Shown here in pieces: positions 44,365 through 52,847 of a stretch of 63,876 bases of DNA. The number at the start of each line of letters is the position of its first letter. Position 1 is the stretch's first letter. The notes under the pieces were generated by a model. The model was given only the letters and a program-made list of their open reading frames with translations. It had not been told where the DNA came from and did no database searches. The stretch is from Moorena bouillonii PNG. Lineage in GTDB: Bacteria; Cyanobacteriota; Cyanobacteriia; Cyanobacteriales; Coleofasciculaceae. A program made the translations under genes and the position numbers. The stretch lies in NCBI RefSeq assembly GCF_001942495.1, contig NZ_MKZS01000001.1, positions 5,661,629-5,725,504 of the forward strand. Direction: 5' to 3'.

Positions 44365-45486
44365 CTACTTGATCAGTTTTTCAAATAAATCCACATAGCT
44401 TTGTGCCATCTTTTCCCAACTGTATTGGGCGGCTATCATTGGTGCAGCTTGGCTCATCTGTTTCCTTTTTTCAGGATTACTAACCAGAAGGCTTAACTCC
44501 TTTGCCAAAGCCTGGGTATCGTTGGGGTCAGACAAGACCACTCCGCAGGCTGGAGTAACCAATTCAGCTCCCCCGGCTGTGGTTGCGGTAATGACTGGCA
44601 AACCTGAAGCCATTGCTTCTAAGAGCACTAGTGTGCAGGCTTCATAGCGGGATGGAAAGACAAATAAATCTACGGCTCGCATGATCTCAGGGAGGTCACG
44701 TCGGTACCCGAGAAAATGTACCCGTTCACTTACATTTAGGCTTGCGGCTAGCTGAGGATAGGGACTACCTTCTGTGATGCCAGCAACAGCTAAGTGTAAT
44801 TCAGGGACTTGGACTAAGGCGTGCAGAATTGTATCCAAGTTCTTCCGAGGTGTTCGGATGTCTCCAGCAAAAAATGCTAAAGGCACTCCCTCAGGAAGAC
44901 CCAATTGTTTGCGGTCAGCCACACCGGGATAAAATTCCTGTAAGTCCACACCATTGACAATCACCCGAATGGATTCAGGGGGTACACCAATGTCTACTAA
45001 TTCTTTCTTGACCTTTCCGGAAACTGCGACTATTACTTTTGCCTGACGAAAGGATTTTTTTTCCCAATGGGCATTCAAGGTTGTAACTAGCCGCTGGTAA
45101 AGACCATACAAATCCCGACGTAGCCGAGAGGTATGGGCAGGCGATCGCAACCAAGAACTGTGGACAAAATGTACAGCATTCACATCTGATCCAACTCTGG
45201 TAATGGACCCGTTAACTTTCACTAAGTCCAGCTGACTACGGTGTTGATTTAACCAATTGCCACTCCGCCAGGAAAAGACCAGATGACGAATTAGTGCTGT
45301 TGGCCACCTTTTAACTGGAATCAAAATCCAGTTTACCTGATTACTCTGCTGAAGTTCTGGGGCGACATGACTGGCTAATAAGGTGACCTGATGACCGCAA
45401 CGAATGGCTTCTTTGGCAACTTCATAGTTGACTCGACCTTGGCCATCATTTTTCATGACTTTGTGGGTAACGATACAGAGTTTCAT
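44365..45486 (-). CDS. Glycosyltransferase family 4
   Basis: 373 residues. KLCIVTHKVMKNDGQGRVNYEVAKEA, VIVAVSGKVKKELVDIGVPPESIRVIVNGVDLQEFYP, LAFFAGDIRTPRKNLDTILHAL, RVHFLGYRRDLPEIMRAVDLFVFPSRYEACTLVLLEAMASGLPVI: complete GT4. The IS4 element at 45712-47032 lies immediately upstream, so it now separates this gene from the ABC exporter gene and may cut off or replace its promoter. Confidence 0.88.
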   Translation of the reverse strand: MKLCIVTHKVMKNDGQGRVNYEVAKEAIRCGHQVTLLASHVAPELQQSNQVNWILIPVKRWPTALIRHLVFSWRSGNWLNQHRSQLDLVKVNGSITRVGSDVNAVHFVHSSWLRSPAHTSRLRRDLYGLYQRLVTTLNAHWEKKSFRQAKVIVAVSGKVKKELVDIGVPPESIRVIVNGVDLQEFYPGVADRKQLGLPEGVPLAFFAGDIRTPRKNLDTILHALVQVPELHLAVAGITEGSPYPQLAASLNVSERVHFLGYRRDLPEIMRAVDLFVFPSRYEACTLVLLEAMASGLPVITATTAGGAELVTPACGVVLSDPNDTQALAKELSLLVSNPEKRKQMSQAAPMIAAQYSWEKMAQSYVDLFEKLIK

Positions 45487-45711
45487 GAGTAGCTATCCTG
45501 TAAAAATTATCGAAAACTCTGACTAGTGCATCCTTTTTAAGGTATCCGTCAAAAAGAGTACAGAGCCTAACCAAATTAGGTGATCAGCAATATGGTAATG
45601 ATCACGATTGTCTAGCCGTATAAATTACTGAAATATTTCTAACTATCCTAGGTAGTTATAATTTAATGTTATCTGTTGGATAATTTATCTTGTGAAAGAT
45701 ATCTCGAAAGG

Positions 45712-47032
45712 CTCAAGGGGTGACAACAAGGCTACAAAGCACTCTGGATAAGGGACTTAGCGTTAAGTCCCCGCTTGAAATAGAGAGATTTGTGAGGTTT
45801 GAGACTCATCAGAGATTTGGCTAAATCCGACCAAATTTTGAGAGATTGAATCCAATCGGGACCGTGCAATCCCATCCAAAAAAAACTATGTCGCTCCGTT
45901 GAACGTTCTGATTCGGTGGGACGACAAATATACTCACTCACTCCCAGATTTTTTAAAGCAACTCCAAGTAAAGTTGCCAAAGTATAAGCGATGGAAATGA
46001 GCAAAATAATGGCTTTTAAGCGACGCTCACTAACCTTTGTATTTTCGAGATTATAACCTCCAGTTTTTAAATCTCGAAACATAGTTTCAATACCCCATCG
46101 AGCCTGATAGCAGGATAAAGTCCGTGGAAGACTATCAAGACTTGTGAGAATATACCAAGGTTCTTTACTTGCTCGACTCCGATATTGACGTTTCCAATAA
46201 GCCCCTAGATTAAAGTTTCCCAACTGATGGGCTTTTGTGCAAGAAATATTTGAGTAAAATCGAGAAAATCCCGGTTGAATTCCTAAATCTTTGAGGGGTC
46301 GATAAACAGCATCATCATCTTGAATACAAGTGCCCTTTTTCTGACGTAAAGCAAAGTCTACATTCCTCTCCTCCAGCCACTTAGCCAGTTGGACACTATG
46401 AAATTCTCGGTCTCCTAATAGGAGTACAGGATAAGAACGCAATAGCCTTAAGACCGGAGTTATAACTTTTTTTTGCTCTGGCAAACTGCTGTTCCCTCGT
46501 TTTGGTAAAAGTTGCCAATATACAGGAATTGCATGATGACCCCAAGCTAAGCTTAACACCATTAAATTCCGGTCTTGCCATTGAGTTCTATCGAGGATTA
46601 ATAGCAGATATCCTTGATGCATGAGCTTCAGCTTTTTCCTTCGTCTTATCTGTTTTCGATTAGAGATATGAGGACGAAACTCTTGTTTTAAAATTTGCTT
46701 GATAATAGGAAACCATAAGAGCTTAGCACTTAACTGAGGTAAATTCAAAAACCTCTGAATATTCCGAACACGACTTTCATATTTTATCGGTTGTGGGAAC
46801 AGGTTGGCTAAGCAAGATAAACGGACATTACGATGACTTTGCAATAGCAAAATTAGCAATTGTAGAGTCAGATATTGGCAAGGAGTCAGATGAGTCTCGA
46901 AGACAGTCTGGTAGAATTGAGGAAACATATATGATTGTGGGGGGGTCACGAACGCCCCCTGATTTTTGTAAGTCTTGGGCTGGCTTAAACCCCTATTCTC
47001 TCTAGTTTACAGCTTTCTTGTCACCCCTTGAG
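45712..47032 (-). mobile_element. Intact IS4-family insertion sequence with 9-bp target duplication
   Basis: Ends CTCAAGGGGTGACAACAA and (inverted) CTCAAGGGGTGACAAGAA. It is flanked by the exact direct repeat CTCGAAAGG at 45703-45711 and 47033-47041. It is 1321 bp and carries no A, B or C repeats, unlike the older IS4 copies at 10-14.5 kb. It looks like a recent insertion into the exopolysaccharide island. Confidence 0.95.
45732..46949 (-). CDS. IS4-family transposase, intact
   Basis: 405 residues with a full catalytic set: YLLLILDRTQW (Asp), PVLLLGDREFHSVQLAKWL (Asp), and CYQARWGIETMFRDLKTGGY, which fits the IS4 Y-(2)-R-(3)-E-(6)-K signature. The N-terminal domain is helical (LLLQSHRNVRLSCLANLFP). 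It fills almost the whole element. A relative, but not a close copy, of the two decayed transposases at 10.4 and 13-14 kb. Confidence 0.95.
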   Translation of the reverse strand: MTPPQSYMFPQFYQTVFETHLTPCQYLTLQLLILLLQSHRNVRLSCLANLFPQPIKYESRVRNIQRFLNLPQLSAKLLWFPIIKQILKQEFRPHISNRKQIRRRKKLKLMHQGYLLLILDRTQWQDRNLMVLSLAWGHHAIPVYWQLLPKRGNSSLPEQKKVITPVLRLLRSYPVLLLGDREFHSVQLAKWLEERNVDFALRQKKGTCIQDDDAVYRPLKDLGIQPGFSRFYSNISCTKAHQLGNFNLGAYWKRQYRSRASKEPWYILTSLDSLPRTLSCYQARWGIETMFRDLKTGGYNLENTKVSERRLKAIILLISIAYTLATLLGVALKNLGVSEYICRPTESERSTERHSFFWMGLHGPDWIQSLKIWSDLAKSLMSLKPHKSLYFKRGLNAKSLIQSAL

Positions 47033-47146
47033 CTCGAAAGGATAGTAGTGGTAAAGATTTAGTGATGTAGGCGTTGGTCTGGTCAAGGTAACGGGAGCTA
47101 AAATCACTACTTGTTTACCACTACCCTATTTGGAAATGCTATAGTC

Positions 47147-49018
47147 TCAATTTTTTTGACTAACTTCATGCTGCATCTTGTGATATTTCCAAAGGTTACC
47201 GCGCTTTTCGAGTAATTCTTCATACTTTCCTTGTTCCACAATTCGCCCCTGTTCGAGAACGACTACCTTATCAGCTTTGGAAATGGTCGATAAGCGATGG
47301 GCAATGGTAATTACTGTCCGTCCTACAGAAAGTTTTTCTAAGGACTCCTGAATGAGGCGCTCAGACACAGAATCTAGGGCACTAGTTGCCTCATCTAAGA
47401 TCAGAATCTCTGGTGCTCGCAGTAAAGCACGAGCAATTGCCAGCCGTTGACGTTGACCTCCAGATAATCGAACTCCCCGATCACCCAGTTGCGTCTCAAA
47501 ACCTTCAGGCAAATCTAGGATGAAGTCTAATGCATTGGCAAGTTTTGCAGCTTCTCGAATTGCCACCTCATTTACCTGTTCTGAACCATATGCAATGTTA
47601 TTGCGAACAGAGGTGTTGAAAATAAATGTATCCTGACTGACAATAGCTAGCTTACGACGCACAGAGTTAATTTCAAACTCTTGTATGTCAATGCCATCAA
47701 TGATAACTTGACCTGCGGTTGGGTCATAAAATCGGGGAATTAAGTCAGCAAGGGTGGTTTTACCTGAACCAGAAGCACCGACTAGGGCTGTTGTCTCTCC
47801 TTTGTTGATAGTTAAGGTAATATCGTGCAGTACCAGGTTAGAGGGATCGTAACCAAAATCCACGGAAGCAAACTCAATGGCTCGCTGCAATCCTGAAAAT
47901 TCCACGTTACCATTCTGCAAGTATGGTTTGTTGTCAGTTCTCAGCAGCTCTTTAATGTTATTCATTGGTCCGGTGAATTCCCCAAGACGCCCTCTGGCAT
48001 TATTAATCAGACGTACAATCGGGATCACACGAAACAAAACAAACAAGAAAGTTAGCAATGAAGCTGCCTGCATCTGTCCATTAGGCACGAAGATGTTAAA
48101 CGCTACAATAATCATGCCGATCAGAATTGTGGTGGCTACGCTTTCCGCAATCGGTTCTATGGCATACCCAAATGAGGCAGATTTGATAGTGATGTTTGCA
48201 ACGTTTTCGCTAGCGTCATAGAATCGTCTACGCTCAAAGTCCTGACTCGCAAATGCCTTAACTGTGCGAATGCCATTGATAAACTCTACAGCAACTGAGG
48301 TAAATTTACTGCCTGCGTTGGAAACATCAAAACTTGTCTCTCGCAACCTTTTAACCAAGTTAGAAAGACCAACACTCATCAGGCTAAAGAGCATCAATGA
48401 GGCAATAGAAAGTTGCCAAGAAAGCAAGAACATTGATGTAACATAGACAACTAGAAGAGACACTCTAGTGAACATAACAGCTGTCACATCAAAAGCTTGA
48501 TTAATTTTTTCTAGTTCGGTGGTTAGACTATAAACTAGCGATCCAGAACGGCTATGAGAAAAGTAACCCAAACTCAGCCTTTGAAGTTGCTCAAATAGCT
48601 TCTTGCGCAGCCTATCTAACAAATTCATTTGAGTTATCATGCTGTACCTGCGCCCACCAAACATAAAGGCTGAACGCAACCAGGTTGTGATCAAAATTAG
48701 AGCAGATATCCGGTAAATTCTTTCATTAACCGGTCTATTTACTCCAAGCAACCAGATATCTAACCAGTTAATCCCTGTCTGGATTGGGGTAGCATTCGGG
48801 TCGGTTATATTTTGTAAAAAATTTAGGATAAACCCTAATCCAAAACCTTCAAGCAATGATGAAAGTATAGTTAAAAAAATAGCTAAAAAAGCAGCTTGCT
48901 TAAGAAATTTAAATTCCCTTAATATGAATTGGTTGTCTTGCCACAATTTTGTGGACTTTGTAAACCTAATAACAGAATCAAAAAGTTTGATTTCAACAAT
49001 TCTATATAGAATACTCAC
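47147..49018 (-). CDS. hepA: HepA-like ABC exporter (fused permease-ATPase)
   Basis: 623 residues. Six hydrophobic helices span about 40-330 (LEGFGLGFILNFLQNI, the RISALILITTWLRSAF block). The nucleotide-binding domain has Walker A LVGASGSGKTTLADLIPRFYDP, signature LSGGQRQRLAIARALL, Walker B ILILDEATSALD and the His-loop VITIAHRLSTI. The permease part resembles HepA, the exporter needed for heterocyst envelope polysaccharide, so export or flipping of polysaccharide units is likely. The assignment rests on remembered sequence similarity and on HepC-like and Gmd genes upstream. Confidence 0.82.
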   Translation of the reverse strand: MSILYRIVEIKLFDSVIRFTKSTKLWQDNQFILREFKFLKQAAFLAIFLTILSSLLEGFGLGFILNFLQNITDPNATPIQTGINWLDIWLLGVNRPVNERIYRISALILITTWLRSAFMFGGRRYSMITQMNLLDRLRKKLFEQLQRLSLGYFSHSRSGSLVYSLTTELEKINQAFDVTAVMFTRVSLLVVYVTSMFLLSWQLSIASLMLFSLMSVGLSNLVKRLRETSFDVSNAGSKFTSVAVEFINGIRTVKAFASQDFERRRFYDASENVANITIKSASFGYAIEPIAESVATTILIGMIIVAFNIFVPNGQMQAASLLTFLFVLFRVIPIVRLINNARGRLGEFTGPMNNIKELLRTDNKPYLQNGNVEFSGLQRAIEFASVDFGYDPSNLVLHDITLTINKGETTALVGASGSGKTTLADLIPRFYDPTAGQVIIDGIDIQEFEINSVRRKLAIVSQDTFIFNTSVRNNIAYGSEQVNEVAIREAAKLANALDFILDLPEGFETQLGDRGVRLSGGQRQRLAIARALLRAPEILILDEATSALDSVSERLIQESLEKLSVGRTVITIAHRLSTISKADKVVVLEQGRIVEQGKYEELLEKRGNLWKYHKMQHEVSQKN

Positions 49019-49072
49019 TGGTTTTATTTAGACCTATTGTGATTGTTGCTTAATGCTGATTTTAAACAAGGT

Positions 49073-50041
49073 TTAGCTAAAAAAACTAAGATCACTATCC
49101 ACCATTTCCGCGACAAGATCAGGAAATTTATTTTTACTCTTCCAATTCAGCTCATCCCGAATTTTCCAGCTATCCCCACAAAGGGGCACTGCTTCAGTGG
49201 GACGATAAAACCTCGGATCAACTTCCACAAAATCTTGATAATCAAGACCGACGTGACTAAAGGCAAAATCTACTAATTCACGAACCGAGTGATTCACTCC
49301 GGAAGCAATTACATAATTCTCTGGAGAATGGTTTTGCAGCATCAGCCACATGGCATAGACATAATCCGGAGCATATCCCCAATCCCTCAGAGCATCTAGA
49401 TTTCCTAGATAAAGCTTATTTTCCAACCCTAGCTTGATCTTGGCGACAGTAGAGGTAATTTTGCGAGTGACAAACTTAAAGTCACGCCTTGGGGATTCAT
49501 GATTGTAAAGAATCCCGGTACAAGCAAAAATACCATACTGGTTACGATAGTTTTGCACCAGATGATGACTTGCCAGCTTGGAAATACCATACACAGACCG
49601 GGGATTAAAAGGAGTCAGCTCATTTTGAGGGGCATGGAACACCCTGCCAAACATCTCAGAAGAACCAGCAAAAAAGAAACGACACTCCGGTACCAATTCC
49701 TTAATTGATGCCAGTAAATGGTGGGTTCCATTAAAATTACTGGTTAAGATAGACGATTCATCATCAAAAGAGTAACTAACAAAACTCGATGCAGCTAAGT
49801 GATAACACTCGTCGGGTTTAATCTTGGCAATGACCTTATAGAGTGACAAGTGATTCTCTAAAGATGCAACATGTAAAACAATGTCGTCTTTGATAGTCTT
49901 TAGATTAGACAACTTACCTGCTGGGTCTTCAACTGCTGGTCTCCTCACAATTCCATGAACTTCATAACCTTTGCTTAGCAAAAGCTCTGCAAGGTAAGAT
50001 CCATCTTGTCCAGAAATCCCTGTAATTAGTGCTTTTTTCAT
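49073..50041 (-). CDS. GDP-mannose 4,6-dehydratase-like SDR enzyme
   Basis: 322 residues. Rossmann [24 protein letters not shown], active-site YGISK (Tyr-x3-Lys), NHESPRRDFKFVTRKIT and PDYVYAMWLMLQN match Gmd closely. It is shorter than the gmd paralogue at 50577-51650 and lacks its [14 protein letters not shown] block (IVRRPAVEDPAGKL instead), so the substrate may differ: another NDP-sugar dehydratase, epimerase or reductase acting after Gmd. It lies 54 nt from the exporter gene. Confidence 0.82.
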   Translation of the reverse strand: MKKALITGISGQDGSYLAELLLSKGYEVHGIVRRPAVEDPAGKLSNLKTIKDDIVLHVASLENHLSLYKVIAKIKPDECYHLAASSFVSYSFDDESSILTSNFNGTHHLLASIKELVPECRFFFAGSSEMFGRVFHAPQNELTPFNPRSVYGISKLASHHLVQNYRNQYGIFACTGILYNHESPRRDFKFVTRKITSTVAKIKLGLENKLYLGNLDALRDWGYAPDYVYAMWLMLQNHSPENYVIASGVNHSVRELVDFAFSHVGLDYQDFVEVDPRFYRPTEAVPLCGDSWKIRDELNWKSKNKFPDLVAEMVDSDLSFFS

Positions 50042-50576
50042 TTTTCCCAGTGCGTTAGTTATGAGTACTATGTGCGTCAGTACTGAAGACTGAGTGGGTA
50101 CCGTGAGCTAGTTAGCAATTACCAATTACTAACTCACTATATTTAGCCGTTTTGAAGCTATTTCAGATCGGTAAAACTCAATTCCATAGCTGAAATCAGT
50201 ATCTTCTTCAAAGTTAAGCCGCCAACTCGGTTATTGACGGTAATTACACTGATTTCAGCCTTTGATTTATCACGATAAACCGGGTATGATATTAGTGGGT
50301 AAGTCCTGGTTATAAGACAGTGCGTTCCCGTAGCGTATCCGTAGGATAATCGCTTATTTTATTTAACGCTAATCCATCCGTCTTATAATAGTGTGTTAAT
50401 AGGTAATGGATAATGGGTAATTGCGCTCTCCTCGTGGTGTTTTACAGCAGCAATAGTATTTTCCTCAATTTCCAATTACCTATTACCCGTTACCCATTAC
50501 CTGTTACCCATTACCGAAACGGCGACTAACTATCTCTCTAATCCATTACTAAAAATGGGATTAGACCATATCATTA
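50042..50576. other. Intergenic region with palindromes and heptamers
   Basis: Contains the inverted pair GCTGAAATCAGT / ACTGATTTCAGC (about 50177 and 50250), a second pair built on TTATAAGACrG (about 50312 and 50380) and TACCCAT/TACCTAT heptamers near 50480-50515. No gene is seen. These look like small inserted elements between gmd and its paralogue. Confidence 0.6.
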
Positions 50577-51650
50577 CTAGGGATTACCAGCGGTAACAAC
50601 CTGACGAATAAAGGCAGTATCAGGGGATTGAATACAAGAGGTGACAGGCATGATACCTAGTGCCTGAAGGTCAGCATTAACCATGATTTCAACCAGTTGT
50701 TTAAAGGTCACTGAAGGTTGCCAAGGTAGTATGGTATTAGCCTTGGTCGCATCACCTAACAACAGGTCTACTTCAGTAGGTCGAAAGTACCGTGGATCGA
50801 TTTCAACGTACTGCTGCCAATCCAAATTCACTAAGCCAAAGGCAATATCGAGAAACTCCCGAATTGAGTGAGTTTGACCGGTAGCAACAACATAGTCATC
50901 GGCCTCGTTTTGTTGTAGCATTAGCCACATAGCGCGGACATAATCCTTGGCATAACCCCAGTCCCGTCTGGCATCGAGATTGCCCAGGTAAAGCTTATTC
51001 TGCTTACCAGCTACAATGCGCGCCAAAGCACGGGTAATTTTGCGAGTGACAAAGGTTTCGCCGCGCCGGGGACTTTCGTGGTTAAACAAAATACCATTAC
51101 AGGCGAATAGCCCATAGGATTCGCGATAGTTGATAGTTTGCCAGTGGGCGTAGACTTTTGCACAGGCATAAGGACTACGGGGATAAAACGGTGTAGTTTC
51201 AGACTGAGGAATAGCCTGCACTAGCCCAAACATTTCAGAAGAGCCAGCCTGGTAAAAGCGTACCTCAGAGCCAATCCGCTGTTGATAGTGCCGTACCGCT
51301 TCCAACAAACGCAAGGTTCCTATACCTGTGGCATCGACGGTGTATTCTGGTGAATCAAAGCTGACCCGCACATGGGACTGAGCTCCGAGGTTGTACACCT
51401 CTATCGGCTGTACGTCTTCTAGAATGCGTTGTAGTGTCAAGCCATCAGTCAGGTCTCCGTAATGGAGAAATAACCGTGTCTGTGGATTGTGGGGGTCTTG
51501 GTAGATGTGGTCGATGCGATCTGTGTTGAAGGTAGACGTGCGTCGGATAATGCCATGGACTTCGTATCCTTTTGCCAGCAGCAGTTCCGCTAGATAAGAC
51601 CCATCTTGACCGGTAATGCCAGTGATTAATGCTCGTTTAATGTCTGTCAC
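50577..51650 (-). CDS. gmd: GDP-mannose 4,6-dehydratase
   Basis: 357 residues, the usual length. NADP-binding [48 protein letters not shown], catalytic Thr/Glu region and [28 protein letters not shown] and [13 protein letters not shown] are diagnostic. It converts GDP-mannose to GDP-4-keto-6-deoxymannose, the precursor of GDP-fucose, GDP-rhamnose and related sugars. It supplies the deoxysugar branch of the exopolysaccharide pathway. It sits between the HepC-like gene and the shorter paralogue. Confidence 0.95.
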   Translation of the reverse strand: MTDIKRALITGITGQDGSYLAELLLAKGYEVHGIIRRTSTFNTDRIDHIYQDPHNPQTRLFLHYGDLTDGLTLQRILEDVQPIEVYNLGAQSHVRVSFDSPEYTVDATGIGTLRLLEAVRHYQQRIGSEVRFYQAGSSEMFGLVQAIPQSETTPFYPRSPYACAKVYAHWQTINYRESYGLFACNGILFNHESPRRGETFVTRKITRALARIVAGKQNKLYLGNLDARRDWGYAKDYVRAMWLMLQQNEADDYVVATGQTHSIREFLDIAFGLVNLDWQQYVEIDPRYFRPTEVDLLLGDATKANTILPWQPSVTFKQLVEIMVNADLQALGIMPVTSCIQSPDTAFIRQVVTAGNP

Positions 51651-51778
51651 GATTCCTCACGACTCTGATTAGAGTAATTAGTTTGCTAATGTACGGGATG
51701 AACACAAAGGCAAATCAAAATTGTTAATTGTTAATTCAAGTTATTAACTAATTAATTAACAAAGCCAGAATTGATGAA

Positions 51779-52582
51779 TCACAGCACTTGAGTACTTTGA
51801 GAACCCAACACATGCGATCGCATATCTTCCTGGTGAAGCCTGATCATTCCTGGCAACAACCTCAGCTGTCGCCGCTCCTCCTGGGTCATCCGAATCACCT
51901 CATCCAGTTTCCAAGGACGTGGTCCAACTAAACTCATCTCACCCCTTAGTACATTCACTAACTGGGGTAGTCCATCCAGACAATATTGACGCAGCCACTT
52001 TCCAAAATGTGTCATCTTAGACGTGACTTTGCCTTTGTGTATAGCTTCAGTGCGAAATTTAATCACTTGGAACAGCTTACCCCGTTCTCCAGCCAGCAAT
52101 TGCCGAGAAAAGACTGGTCCTGGTGAAAAAATCGCTATCAGCAACATCAATCCCAGGAGCACTGGACTCAGAATCAGTAGCAATAGAGCAGCTAAACTCG
52201 AATCCATCACCCGTTTCAGTCGAGATCGGAATAGTTTTTCCCTACTAGACAATTCTGAGTTGAACGGTACCCTTAGAACAGCTTTCTTCTTCGCTTGCTC
52301 ACAGGCATTGGTCCAAACTCTTAAGCCTGTTTCACCCAGATTGGGGTCGATACAAACCAGCCCTACCGACGAGCGTTGCAAGCAATTACTTAACCAAGAC
52401 TGACTTTGCAATGGAGGTAGATAATGCTGTTCATTCTTCTGGATAGGAAGTACCCACAACTGTTTCCGTCGCCACTTGAGCTTGCAGGGAGGCAAAGAAC
52501 TGACTGCTGACTCTGGGTCATCATCGATATCTAGGATTGAGATTTTGGAGGTTGTTAGTATGATTCTGGAAGTCGTCATCAA
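51779..52582 (-). CDS. hepC: HepC-like sugar-phosphate transferase
   Basis: 267 residues. The N-terminal ~110 residues (SILDIDDDPESAVSSLPPCKLKWRR) are the distinctive HepC-type region. The rest is a bacterial sugar transferase domain: one membrane helix (LAALLLLILSPVLLGLMLLI), SPGPVFSRQLLAGERGKLFQVIKFRT, LPQLVNVLRGEMSLVGPRPW and LLPGMIRLHQ. Such enzymes put the first sugar phosphate on undecaprenyl phosphate. Some catalytic-domain positions are weaker than in WcaJ, as in HepC proteins. Adjacent to the Wzc-type kinase gene. Confidence 0.78.
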   Translation of the reverse strand: MMTTSRIILTTSKISILDIDDDPESAVSSLPPCKLKWRRKQLWVLPIQKNEQHYLPPLQSQSWLSNCLQRSSVGLVCIDPNLGETGLRVWTNACEQAKKKAVLRVPFNSELSSREKLFRSRLKRVMDSSLAALLLLILSPVLLGLMLLIAIFSPGPVFSRQLLAGERGKLFQVIKFRTEAIHKGKVTSKMTHFGKWLRQYCLDGLPQLVNVLRGEMSLVGPRPWKLDEVIRMTQEERRQLRLLPGMIRLHQEDMRSHVLGSQSTQVL

Positions 52583-52702
52583 TAGTTACTCCATTTCACG
52601 AAAATCAAAAGTCAAAGCTTAGATCCTGTCAGGTTTAATCCGTAGCTATCAGCTATCAGCTATCAGCTATCAGTTTTCAGCTATCAGCTTATGTGCTACG
52701 CA

Positions 52703-52792
52703 CACGCTACTTGAGGTGCTATCAACTATCAGCTTTTGAATAAAACAAGTAAAATCTGAGTTACGTCAGCTGACGGCACCTCAAGTAGCGTG
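52703..52792. repeat. Inverted repeat with perfect 17-bp arms
   Basis: CACGCTACTTGAGGTGC and its exact complement GCACCTCAAGTAGCGTG are 56 nt apart, between the Wzc and HepC-like genes. Beside it (52645-52690) are TATCAGC heptamers. Confidence 0.85.
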
Positions 52793-52847
52793 AGCTTTTA
52801 GCTCACGGCTGACGGCTGAATGCTTACTTAACAATTAACTAAAAAAA

